Below are positions 43,045 to 50,818 of a stretch of DNA of 64,000 nucleotides, one piece after another. The stretch spans positions 186,001 to 250,000 of the forward strand of contig JAHBXZ010000003.1 in assembly GCA_019636215.1 (NCBI GenBank), written 5' to 3'. The translations under genes were made by a program, and so were the position numbers. Source of the stretch: Planctomycetota bacterium. Its GTDB lineage: Bacteria; Planctomycetota; UBA8742; UBA2392. The notes beneath the pieces are model-generated. The model ran no database searches, had not been told where the DNA came from, and saw only the letters and a list, made by a program, of their open reading frames with translations. Within the stretch, counting starts at the first letter, position 1. Every line of letters starts with the position of its first letter.

Positions 43045-44793
43045 ATGATACGAATCAAGGTTTTTGCTGCTGTGCTTATGCTTTCTGCAGTGTTCGCAGC
43101 TGTGAGCTCTGCTCAGGTGCTCCTGACGCAGAACTTCGACTCTGTCACTGCGCCCGCGCTTCCTACTGGATGGACCGTTGGCGGGTCTGGTAGCGGAGCA
43201 GATTGGGTAACTGATACCACCACTGTTGACTCTGCTCCAAACGCCGCATTCACCAACAATCCGAATACTCCGAGTGACCGGCGTTTGAATACCCCGTCCA
43301 TAGCAGTTCCTGCCAGTGGCACCGCTACACTGACATTTCGCAAGGCGTTCACAACAGAAAACGGATTCGATGGTTGCGTACTTGAGATAGATGTTGGCGT
43401 GACGGGCACATTTGCTGACATCATTACCGCGGGCGGCTCATTCGTCAGCGGTGGATACACCGGAACGATCAGTTCCAGCTTTGGCAGCGCTATTGGTGGA
43501 CGCCAAGCTTGGACCGGGACCTCTGCCGCGTTTACAACAACAGAGGTAACCCTTCCCTCGTCAGCAAACGGAACCAACATCATGCTTCGCTGGCGCATGG
43601 CTTGTGACTCCTCCGTTGGAAGCGTAGGATTTCGCCTCGACAATGTGAACCTTGAGATTCCAGCCGTTGCGCCCACGATTACCAGCACACCGGTGACTGC
43701 GGCCTTCCTGACACAGATGTACACGTACACGGTAACGGCAACCGGCGCTCCTGCGCCCACGTTTGCCCACACTGGCGGCACACTGCCGGCGGGCATCACC
43801 TTCAATGCGGGCACGGCCACGTTCTCGGGCACGCCCACGGCCACCGGCACTTTTGCCAACATTGAAGTCACGGCCACCAACGCCAGCGGCAGTGACGTTC
43901 AGACCTTCACGATCACGGTTTCGCCCTCGGCGCCCGAAATCTCCGTCGACGACCCGGGGTCGACCACCATCAACAGCGGCCACAACTTTGTGATCTACGG
44001 CCTCTTCACTGGCACGAACGTCATTGGCGGCACGTTCACCATCAACAATCTGGGCAACGTGGACCTGACGATCAGTGCCATCGCCAGCGCCAACCTGGTG
44101 AATAACACCGTGACGATCACCCCGGCACAAACCCTGCCCTGGGACATTGCCGCCAGCGGCAGCCTGGACTTCGACTTTGAAATCACGGTAACTGCTGTCG
44201 GCGCCTTCAGCGGACGCCTGAACATCGCCAATAACGACTCTGACGAAAACCCGTTCTTCTTCACCTGGAGCGGCACCATGGCCGCCACGGGCGCACCGGA
44301 AATCGCCGTTCACACCCAGACCGGCGCGAACATCCCCAACAACGGCCAGGTGAACTACCCCAACGCGGGCACCTTGAACTTCACCCGCACCTTTGACATC
44401 CGCAACGAAGGCGGCGCAATGCTGACCCTTTCGGGCGGCCCGGTTGCCATCAGCAACCTGGTCAACTGCACAGTGATGGTCACCCAGCCGGCCAACAGCA
44501 CTTTGGCCGCTGCATTTGGTGACCCGGAAATCGAGCCGTTCTCGCTCTCGATCTCGCCGGTTGCCGCGGGTGCCTTCAGCTTCACGGTCACCATCGGCAA
44601 CGACGACGCCGACGAAAACCCGTTTGTCTTTCGCTTCAACGGGCACACCGCGGCATTCCCGCCGGCCCCGTCCAAGAAGAAGAAGGACAGCGGCTGCAGC
44701 ACGGATTCCAGCAGCGGCATGAGCTGGATGCTGCTGGCGGGCCTTGCGGCTGCCATGGCCGTTGCGGTTCGTACCCGCCGTCAGAACGCCTAA
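43045..44793 (+). CDS. secreted Ig-like/HYDIN-type repeat protein with C-terminal sorting tail (1)
   Basis: 582 residues. Signal peptide (MIRIKVFAAVLMLSAVFAAV...), then a jelly-roll domain like cleaved adhesin/MAM domains (about 25-200, ending LDNVNLEI). A putative Ig (He_PIG) domain follows (GTLPAGITF, FSGTPTATGTF), then two choice-of-anchor D/HYDIN-like beta-sandwiches, each ending in NIANNDSDENPFFFTW or TIGNDDADENPFVFRF. The C-terminus is Lys-rich, then GCSTD, a ~20-residue hydrophobic helix and RTRRQNA. This layout (Cys motif, helix, basic end) is that of MYXO-CTERM/GlyGly-CTERM-type sorting tails. Probably cell-surface adhesion or scaffold. ATG 43045 is 8 bases after GGAG. Confidence 0.85.
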   Translation: MIRIKVFAAVLMLSAVFAAVSSAQVLLTQNFDSVTAPALPTGWTVGGSGSGADWVTDTTTVDSAPNAAFTNNPNTPSDRRLNTPSIAVPASGTATLTFRKAFTTENGFDGCVLEIDVGVTGTFADIITAGGSFVSGGYTGTISSSFGSAIGGRQAWTGTSAAFTTTEVTLPSSANGTNIMLRWRMACDSSVGSVGFRLDNVNLEIPAVAPTITSTPVTAAFLTQMYTYTVTATGAPAPTFAHTGGTLPAGITFNAGTATFSGTPTATGTFANIEVTATNASGSDVQTFTITVSPSAPEISVDDPGSTTINSGHNFVIYGLFTGTNVIGGTFTINNLGNVDLTISAIASANLVNNTVTITPAQTLPWDIAASGSLDFDFEITVTAVGAFSGRLNIANNDSDENPFFFTWSGTMAATGAPEIAVHTQTGANIPNNGQVNYPNAGTLNFTRTFDIRNEGGAMLTLSGGPVAISNLVNCTVMVTQPANSTLAAAFGDPEIEPFSLSISPVAAGAFSFTVTIGNDDADENPFVFRFNGHTAAFPPAPSKKKKDSGCSTDSSSGMSWMLLAGLAAAMAVAVRTRRQNA

Positions 44794-44817
44794 GGCGGCT
44801 TGCATCATGATACAAAC

Positions 44818-44843
44818 CCGGGGCGGCCATCAGGCCGCCCCGG
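44818..44843 (+). terminator. terminator after CTERM-tail gene 1
   Basis: Stem CCGGGGCGGCC/GGCCGCCCCGG with loop ATCA. Confidence 0.85.
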
Positions 44844-44893
44844 TGCTATCTTGCGCCGCAGGGCTTGCGCAACTTGAAGACCGGAGTTCCCGC

Positions 44894-44958
44894 ATGGCAG
44901 GCAACAGCGACTATGACGTGATCATTGTGGGCGGCGGGCCTGCGGCGTTTGGCTGCCA
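44894..44958 (+). pseudogene. truncated start of an FAD/NAD-binding oxidoreductase gene
   Basis: CCGGAG ribosome site, ATG and the start MAGNSDYDVIIVGGGPAAFG: the beta-strand and GxGxxG-like loop that open thioredoxin-reductase-like flavoproteins. After this the family match stops abruptly. A terminator-like hairpin GGAGCC/GGCTCC with TTTT (44973-44991) and the promoter of the next gene follow. The remainder of the oxidoreductase is not elsewhere in the window. Best read as the scar of a deletion or insertion. Confidence 0.6.
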
Positions 44959-44989
44959 TGAAAGCGGTCCGCGGAGCCCAAGGCTCCTT

Positions 44990-45017
44990 TTGACGCGCGA
45001 CAATCCGGTGATAGGAT
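44990..45017 (+). promoter_or_regulatory. promoter of the second CTERM-tail gene
   Basis: TTGACG, 16 bases, TAGGAT: a good sigma-70-type promoter. Shares the 16-base spacing and CGCGACAA with the promoter at 42908-42935. Confidence 0.7.
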
Positions 45018-45027
45018 GCCAATTCTT

Positions 45028-45123
45028 CGAACATTACTTCTTGCACTACATCTTGGGCGGTTGCCCTTGGGTGTAGTCTTTGAGTTCCGTGGCATAGTGC
45101 CACTACGACTGGAGACTCTGTAA
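45028..45123 (+). promoter_or_regulatory. structured 5' leader B
   Basis: CGAACATT at the start, hairpin GGGCGGTTGCCC (45055-45066), stem GTGGC/GCCAC with loop ATAGT (45089-45103), GGAG and ATG. Against leader A the second stem shows a compensating C-G to T-A change. Confidence 0.6.
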
Positions 45124-46776
45124 ATGCGTATGACTTTGCCTGCGGTGCTGACTTGCTTGCTGGTTGCCGGGTCCTTGGCCGCACAGGCTGGGGTGACCCT
45201 CACCGGCACGATTGACACCAGTGACCCTACCCAGATGGGCCGCATTTTCCGCGACGGCGATGGCAGCGTAGCATCCTCGCCCAAGGCTTATCCGGGCCTT
45301 TTCAATCCCGCCACGCCTTACCACTACGACATTCACACTGTGACGAACACGAGTGCAACGCCGATCCAGGTGCAAGTTGTGTTCCTCGCCACAGGCAACT
45401 TCCTTCACATTCAAGCCAATGCGCCCATCTATGATCCAGCGGATCAGGGCAATGGATATCTGGGCGACAGCGGCAACAGCAGCTCGGGGGCGAATGTTGG
45501 ATTCTCCTTCAACGTGCCTGCCGGGACTAACTTTGAGTTCGGAGTTTATGAGCCCGCGACGGCAACAGGCGGCAACTACACTGTGACCTACTACATTTCG
45601 CCATCAAACAATGCGCCGGTACTCGACAATTCCGGCGCAGTGGCGCTGCCGGACATCGCCCAAGACCTGCCCGGCGGGTCAAATCAGGGCATGACCATCG
45701 CTGCCCTGTTGGCAACAGGCGCCAGTGGCGATCCCATCACTGATGTCGACTCAGGTGCGGTTGAGGGCATAGCCGTTCTTTCCGTTGATAATGCAAACGG
45801 CGCTTGGGAGTTCTCGATAGATGGCGGAACCAACTGGACGCCCTTTGGAGCCATCGCTACGAGCTCTGTTCGCTTGTTAGCCGACAACGCCAGTACTCGA
45901 GTGCGATTCGTACCCGATGCCTCGTTCACTGGTACCGTCTCTCAAGGCATCACGTTTCTGGCTTGGGACCAGACCAACGGACTGAATGGCGAAGTCATGC
46001 AAACCTACGTTTCGGGCACCGGCACCAATATGGGTAATGTCGGATCACTGAGCATCGCTACTACCCAAGAATCCGCGGCCATCACCGTGATTACGCAGCA
46101 GGCAGTGACTGTCACTGGCATTGTTCCCGCCACCGGAGCCAGCATCGGTGGGTCCACAGTTACAATCACCGGCACCAACTTCGGCGCCAGCTCCACAGTC
46201 ACCATCGGTGGGGCTGCCGCGACCAGTGTGGTTGTGCTCAACGCCACTACCATTACCTGTGTCACACCGGCAGGAACAGTCGGCACAGCCTCTGTTGAAG
46301 TGACATCGAACGGGCTGACCAATGCGGCAAATACATTGTTCACCTACGTTGTTGGCGTTGCCCCGACCTTCACCAGCACTGCAGCGCCCTCCACGGCAAC
46401 TGTAGGGGTAGCGTACAGCCACACCTTTACTGCAAACGGAACCCCCGCCCCGACCTTCTCGGTCACTGCAGGTGGTCCGTTACCTGCTTGGTTGACACTG
46501 ACTTCAGGTGGGCTCCTGTCCGGCACACCATCAGCTGGCGACGTAGGCACGGTCGGCCCCTTCACTGTTACTGCAGACAATGCCGTCGCCCCTGCTGCTA
46601 CACAGATCGTGACCATCACAGTTTCCGCTGCGGGTGGCGGTGGCGGTGGCGGTGGCGGAGGTGGTGGCAGCGATGGCGGTTGCTCGACAGACGCTGGCGG
46701 ACTTGGCTGGATGCTGCTGGCCGGCCTCGCGGCTGCCATGGCCGTTGCGGTTCGTACCCGCCGCCAAAACGCGTAA
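45124..46776 (+). CDS. secreted IPT/TIG and Ig-like repeat protein with C-terminal sorting tail (2)
   Basis: 550 residues. Signal peptide (MRMTLPAVLTCLLVAGSLAAQ) and an N-terminal domain resembling bacterial pre-peptidase C-terminal/CUB-like beta-sandwiches (YHYDIHTVTNTSATPIQV, FEFGVYEPATATGG). A middle region follows with WEFSIDGGTNW, then an IPT/TIG domain (VTGIVPATGASIGGSTVTIT) and a putative Ig domain (LPAWLTLTSGGLLSGTPSAG). A run of ten Gly leads to GCSTD, a hydrophobic helix and RTRRQNA. The last ~28 residues are nearly identical to those of gene 1, although the ectodomains differ, so the tail is under separate conservation or exchanged as a unit. Confidence 0.85.
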   Translation: MRMTLPAVLTCLLVAGSLAAQAGVTLTGTIDTSDPTQMGRIFRDGDGSVASSPKAYPGLFNPATPYHYDIHTVTNTSATPIQVQVVFLATGNFLHIQANAPIYDPADQGNGYLGDSGNSSSGANVGFSFNVPAGTNFEFGVYEPATATGGNYTVTYYISPSNNAPVLDNSGAVALPDIAQDLPGGSNQGMTIAALLATGASGDPITDVDSGAVEGIAVLSVDNANGAWEFSIDGGTNWTPFGAIATSSVRLLADNASTRVRFVPDASFTGTVSQGITFLAWDQTNGLNGEVMQTYVSGTGTNMGNVGSLSIATTQESAAITVITQQAVTVTGIVPATGASIGGSTVTITGTNFGASSTVTIGGAAATSVVVLNATTITCVTPAGTVGTASVEVTSNGLTNAANTLFTYVVGVAPTFTSTAAPSTATVGVAYSHTFTANGTPAPTFSVTAGGPLPAWLTLTSGGLLSGTPSAGDVGTVGPFTVTADNAVAPAATQIVTITVSAAGGGGGGGGGGGGSDGGCSTDAGGLGWMLLAGLAAAMAVAVRTRRQNA

Positions 46777-46803
46777 GTTACACCCGCCGGACGTTTTAGA
46801 GCG

Positions 46804-46829
46804 CAGGGGTGGCCTTGGGGCCGCCCCTG
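46804..46829 (+). terminator. terminator after CTERM-tail gene 2
   Basis: Stem CAGGGGTGGCC/GGCCGCCCCTG (one T-G wobble), loop TTGG. Confidence 0.8.
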
Positions 46830-46973
46830 TTGCATTTATGGCGTCTGGCGCGGCCTTTGCACCATCCCTGCACAGCTTGCGCGGCGGGGGCGCGGGCGGG
46901 TAATCTTCCACCACTGGGTAACTTTGCGGCATGTGGCGCCCCGGCCTCGCATGCCGCGCAAAAAGGAGGCCTC

Positions 46974-47507
46974 ATGAAGGCTCTATTGCTTTTGGTTACG
47001 GCGGCATTGCTGGCAGGCGGGCTTGCGGCGCAGACACCAGACATTCAGGTGCAGCGAGCGGCCATCAACGTCAACAATGGCGGCACAGACCGCGTGGGCA
47101 ACAGCACCGGTGTGGATCAGTTCTCGGTCACCTACACCATCCAGAACACCGGCGGCGGAACACTGACTTTGACCGGCGGCACACCCATCACGGGTTCCAA
47201 CGCCTGGGCAGTGAACTACACGATCAATCCGCCGCTCACGACCACCATTGGCGCGGGAATGTCCACGACCTTTGTCCTCGATCTCGACCCAAACGCCAAC
47301 GGGTATTTCAGCATGCGCGTCAACATTGCCAGCGACGACCCGGACGAAAACCCATACACGTTCACAGTCGAGGGCGATACCGGCACCAAAGACAAAAAAG
47401 ACGACGACTGCAGCACCGGCACGGGCAACGGCCCCGGCGCGGTCATGCTGCTGGGCCTGCTTTCGGCCCTGGTTGTCGGGCTGCGCCTGCGCACCGCCCG
47501 GGCTTGA
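46974..47507 (+). CDS. secreted single HYDIN-like domain protein with C-terminal sorting tail (3)
   Basis: 177 residues. Signal peptide (MKALLLLVTAALLAGGLAAQ), one choice-of-anchor D-like beta-sandwich (PDIQVQRAAINVNNGGTDRVG, then NIASDDPDENPYTFTVEG), an acidic/Lys linker, the Cys motif DDCSTG, a hydrophobic helix and RLRTARA. It is a minimal version of genes 1 and 2 with a diverged tail. AAGGAGG precedes the ATG at 46974; the longer in-frame stretch upstream has no signal peptide. Confidence 0.85.
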   Translation: MKALLLLVTAALLAGGLAAQTPDIQVQRAAINVNNGGTDRVGNSTGVDQFSVTYTIQNTGGGTLTLTGGTPITGSNAWAVNYTINPPLTTTIGAGMSTTFVLDLDPNANGYFSMRVNIASDDPDENPYTFTVEGDTGTKDKKDDDCSTGTGNGPGAVMLLGLLSALVVGLRLRTARA

Positions 47508-47522
47508 TGGTCGTTCAACCTT

Positions 47523-47546
47523 GCGGGCGGCCTGCGGGCCGCCCGC
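47523..47546 (+). terminator. terminator after CTERM-tail gene 3
   Basis: Stem GCGGGCGGCC/GGCCGCCCGC with loop TGCG, then TTCTCGTTTCTG. Confidence 0.85.
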
Positions 47547-47672
47547 TTCTCGTTTCTGTGAGGCCTCCGGCCCATTCACGAATCCGCTAGGCCGCGTGAC
47601 GATTGCCACGGCCATGGCCGTCCGCAGGTACTACTATGGGTGGCGAGGATATGACCAACTCGGAGGAGTGAC

Positions 47673-49601
47673 ATGAGGACAGCATTCTGTCTGGCAGTGA
47701 TCGTTTTGTGCACGGCCGTTTCGGCGCAAAGTTACACCGTCACCTATGGCTCGGGTTCGTTCACGCCACTGGGGTCTGGTGCGACGCGCCTGAGCTTCAC
47801 AAGCGACGACGAACTCAGTACCACCCTGTCGTTCGGCGGCAGCGGCTTCGATTTTTTTGGCACCACCTACGGCAAGTTTGAAGTCTGCACCAACGGCTTT
47901 GTGCTGATGGATGGCGGCAACACTTACAAGGACTCCAAGCCTGACCTGGTGGCCAGCGGCGGCAAGGTACTGGCACCGCGCTGGGCTGATTACGCGCCAT
48001 CATCGGGCGGTTACATCGCCTATGAAGACCAGGGCGGCGTCATGGTCGTCGAGTGGAACGACCTGAAGCAGGCCAGCGGATCTTCAGGCACCATCACCGT
48101 GACCATGCAGCTGATCATGGACTGCAACACGGGCATCATCGAGTTTCGCTACGGCAGCCCCAGTTACGTTGCCCAGGGCGGCGAAAAGACCGAAGACTAT
48201 GCCGTGGTGATTGCCCAGGAGTACGGCATTGTTCAAGAGGTCATCTTCGGTGACCTTGAAGACAGCGGCATCACCTATGTCGACAAGAACACCGGCATAA
48301 TGATTGACTGGCTCGAGAAATCCTGGATCCAGTTCAAGCCCAACGGTGCCGCGAACACGCCCCCCACCATTGCCGGCAGCTATCAGCCCAATGGCACCGG
48401 GCCGACTTTTTCCATCACAAACGGCGGCACTGTCAACGTCGCCTTCGGCACCACAGTTTCGTCCATGACCTTCAACTTCGCGATTGACGACGCCGACTCC
48501 AACAACTGTGCAGTCAGCGCCGCCATCACCAACCTGGGCAGCACCGGCATCGTGCTGGCGCAGTGGCAGAGCAGCTCGGCCGCGGTGCCTTACGGCCTGG
48601 CGCCCGCCACCGGAACGTTCAACACCAGCGCGGGGGTTACACATGTGGTAACGCTGACCGTAAGCGACGGAACCACGCAGACGGTGCTGTCGTTTTCGAT
48701 TGTCCAGTCCGCGGCCTCGCCGGTGCTTGCGGTGGCGGACCCAGGCGGCGCCATTGCCTACAACGCGGCGGCAGGCAGCACCCCACGCAACTTCGGCACC
48801 CAGGGCATTGCGGCTGGGCCCACGGCGGCCATCACCATCACCATCAGTAACACGGGCAGCGCGGCGCTGACGCTCAGTGCCCCCACCGCCACAGGCAGCG
48901 ACGGTGGCGAGTTTGTGCTGAACACAAGCTCGATGGTCTTCAGCGTGGCCCCGGGCAACAACACCACGTTCACGATAGCGTTTGACCCGACCACGATTGG
49001 CAGCAAGTCCTCGTTCATTGAGTTCACGCACAATGCGGCCAGCAGCAACCCTTTCCGGTTTGAAGTCACGGGCGTGGGCAACAACCCTGCAACACCGTTG
49101 CCGCTGATCGTGGTGCATGAAGGCACCATCACCGGCCCGGTGATTGCTAACGGTGCCCCGGCCACGGGCGGGCGCGACTTTGGCACACTGGATCTTTCCG
49201 CCATGCCGTCTGCTGCGCTGACTATCACGATCCACAACGCGGGCACAGCGGACCTGACCCTTGGCACCCCGGGTTCCAGCAGCAATCAGTTCACGGTGGA
49301 CTTGACCGGCTTCACCGGCACGGTCATCGCCGGCGGTACAACCAGCTTTGCTGTCCGCTTCACGGCAACCAGCACGGGACTGAAGGGCTCAACCATCAGT
49401 TTCAGCCACAACGACACCAGCACAACCACGCCGTTCAGCTTCGGCGTAACGGGCACGGCCACAATAACCGGCACACCACAGCCCGGTGGCAACGGCGGTG
49501 GCGGGGGCGGCGGTGGCGGTGGTTGCGCGGCTGCAGGCGGCGTACTGGCCCCGTTTGCTTTGTTGCTGCTGGCAGGCCTGGCGCGTCGCCGGCGCCGGTA
49601 A
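47673..49601 (+). CDS. secreted repeat protein with choice-of-anchor D domains and C-terminal sorting tail (4)
   Basis: 642 residues. Signal peptide (MRTAFCLAVIVLCTAVSAQ) and an N-terminal nidogen/PEP-CTERM-like beta domain (FFGTTYGKFEVCTNGFVLMDGG, IIEFRYGSPSYVAQGG). A cadherin-like middle follows, then two choice-of-anchor D modules (RNFGTQGIAAGPTAAITITI; RDFGTLDLSAMPSAALTITI). A Gly run leads to GCAAAGG, a hydrophobic helix and ARRRRR. Its tail has the same three-part plan as the three upstream genes but a different Cys motif. GGAGGAGTGAC precedes the ATG. Confidence 0.85.
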   Translation: MRTAFCLAVIVLCTAVSAQSYTVTYGSGSFTPLGSGATRLSFTSDDELSTTLSFGGSGFDFFGTTYGKFEVCTNGFVLMDGGNTYKDSKPDLVASGGKVLAPRWADYAPSSGGYIAYEDQGGVMVVEWNDLKQASGSSGTITVTMQLIMDCNTGIIEFRYGSPSYVAQGGEKTEDYAVVIAQEYGIVQEVIFGDLEDSGITYVDKNTGIMIDWLEKSWIQFKPNGAANTPPTIAGSYQPNGTGPTFSITNGGTVNVAFGTTVSSMTFNFAIDDADSNNCAVSAAITNLGSTGIVLAQWQSSSAAVPYGLAPATGTFNTSAGVTHVVTLTVSDGTTQTVLSFSIVQSAASPVLAVADPGGAIAYNAAAGSTPRNFGTQGIAAGPTAAITITISNTGSAALTLSAPTATGSDGGEFVLNTSSMVFSVAPGNNTTFTIAFDPTTIGSKSSFIEFTHNAASSNPFRFEVTGVGNNPATPLPLIVVHEGTITGPVIANGAPATGGRDFGTLDLSAMPSAALTITIHNAGTADLTLGTPGSSSNQFTVDLTGFTGTVIAGGTTSFAVRFTATSTGLKGSTISFSHNDTSTTTPFSFGVTGTATITGTPQPGGNGGGGGGGGGGCAAAGGVLAPFALLLLAGLARRRRR

Positions 49602-49654
49602 CAGTGGTTGATGCAACTCATGGGCAGAAAGGCACGCCGGTGTAGACTGCCGGC

Positions 49655-50746
49655 GTGCTTGATCATCCGTACATTGCCGACCCCGAGTACTCCACCACCG
49701 TGCTGTCGTGGTTCGACGGCGGGCTGCATTTTTTCCGGCGTGTACCCGACCACGGCATTGAGCTGCTGAACCTGTTTCACCTGGCCTATGGCCTGATCTT
49801 TGTGTTCGCCCTGTGGGTCACCCGCCACTGGTACAAAAAGGGCAGCTTTCGCGTGCCGCGTCGTGCGGTGCTGGATTCGGTACTGGTGGCCGTGGCATCG
49901 CTGGTGATCGGCGGCCGCCTGATGGAGGCCATTGTCTATAACCCGCAATACTACTTTGAGGACCCGTGGCGAATCGTGTTGAACGCCAGCGGGTTCACCA
50001 TTCACGGCATGATCCTGGGCGTGATCATTGCCTTCTGGTTCTGGGCGCGCTGGATCAAGCGCCCGTGGTTTCACCTGCTGGACCAGACGCCGATCATCGT
50101 CGCATTTGGCACCCCACTGGGCCGCGTGGCCAACTTTCTGGCCGGCGACCTTTGGGGCCGCGAAACCAGTCTGCCCTGGGGAACGCGCTTTCCCATGCGC
50201 GGGCCGCTGTTCCGGCAGGTCGTGGCCAACAGCAAGGGGGAGACCTTTGTCGTGGTGCAGCAGGAAGTCGGCAAGGAAACGTTCGCGCACTTGCAGCGCT
50301 GGCCCGCCGACCAGGGCATTGAGATCCTGCGCGACACACAGCCCTGGTTTGCACCCGTGAACAGCCATGATTCGGGGGTCTATGAGTTGGTTCACCAGGT
50401 CGTTACCACGCCGCGCCACCCCAGCCAGCTCTACCAGGCCGTCACCGAAGGCATCGTCCTGCTGGTGATCATGCTTGTTGTGCGGCATCGCACCAAACTG
50501 ATCGGCGTGCAAAGCGGTGCGTTTCTGCTGGCGTACGGCCTTTTGCGCCTGGGCAGTGAGTTCTTCCGCCAGCCTGAGCCGGGACTGGGCTATCTGCTGG
50601 GCCTTACGCGGGGCCAGTTGCTGAGCCTGAGTATGGCCGTCGCAGGTGTGGTTGTGCTGGCCTGGGCCTGGCGCAAGAAGGCCCGGATTGAAGACCTGCC
50701 GGCCGACCCGCCGCACGACAACCCACCTGAAGCAAAGCCGACGTAG
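49655..50746 (+). CDS. lgt: prolipoprotein diacylglyceryl transferase
   Basis: Transfers diacylglycerol from phosphatidylglycerol to the lipobox cysteine of prolipoproteins in the inner membrane. 363 residues with about seven helices. Signatures: GGRLMEAIVYNP, SGFTIHGMILG (catalytic His), GTPLGRVANFLAGDLWGR (the Lgt signature GRxxNFxNGE variant) and TPRHPSQLYQAVTEG. Between the last two is a ~75-residue periplasmic insert that is longer than in E. coli (291 residues total). The start is a GTG at 49655. Its product would act on the TolC-like, YceI and other lipoproteins encoded here. Confidence 0.93.
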   Translation: MLDHPYIADPEYSTTVLSWFDGGLHFFRRVPDHGIELLNLFHLAYGLIFVFALWVTRHWYKKGSFRVPRRAVLDSVLVAVASLVIGGRLMEAIVYNPQYYFEDPWRIVLNASGFTIHGMILGVIIAFWFWARWIKRPWFHLLDQTPIIVAFGTPLGRVANFLAGDLWGRETSLPWGTRFPMRGPLFRQVVANSKGETFVVVQQEVGKETFAHLQRWPADQGIEILRDTQPWFAPVNSHDSGVYELVHQVVTTPRHPSQLYQAVTEGIVLLVIMLVVRHRTKLIGVQSGAFLLAYGLLRLGSEFFRQPEPGLGYLLGLTRGQLLSLSMAVAGVVVLAWAWRKKARIEDLPADPPHDNPPEAKPT

Positions 50747-50818
50747 CGGGCATTTTAAGCGAACCCCCGCACCGACGAATTCGTACAAAGGATGAAGGAA
50801 TTGCGGTGCGGAGGGGCC

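Noticed and set aside
44744-45076. A 110-codon frame spanning the end of array gene 1 and leader B as one protein
   Set aside because: It crosses a terminator, a promoter and the truncated flavoprotein start; only the short piece 44894-44958 looks like real coding sequence.
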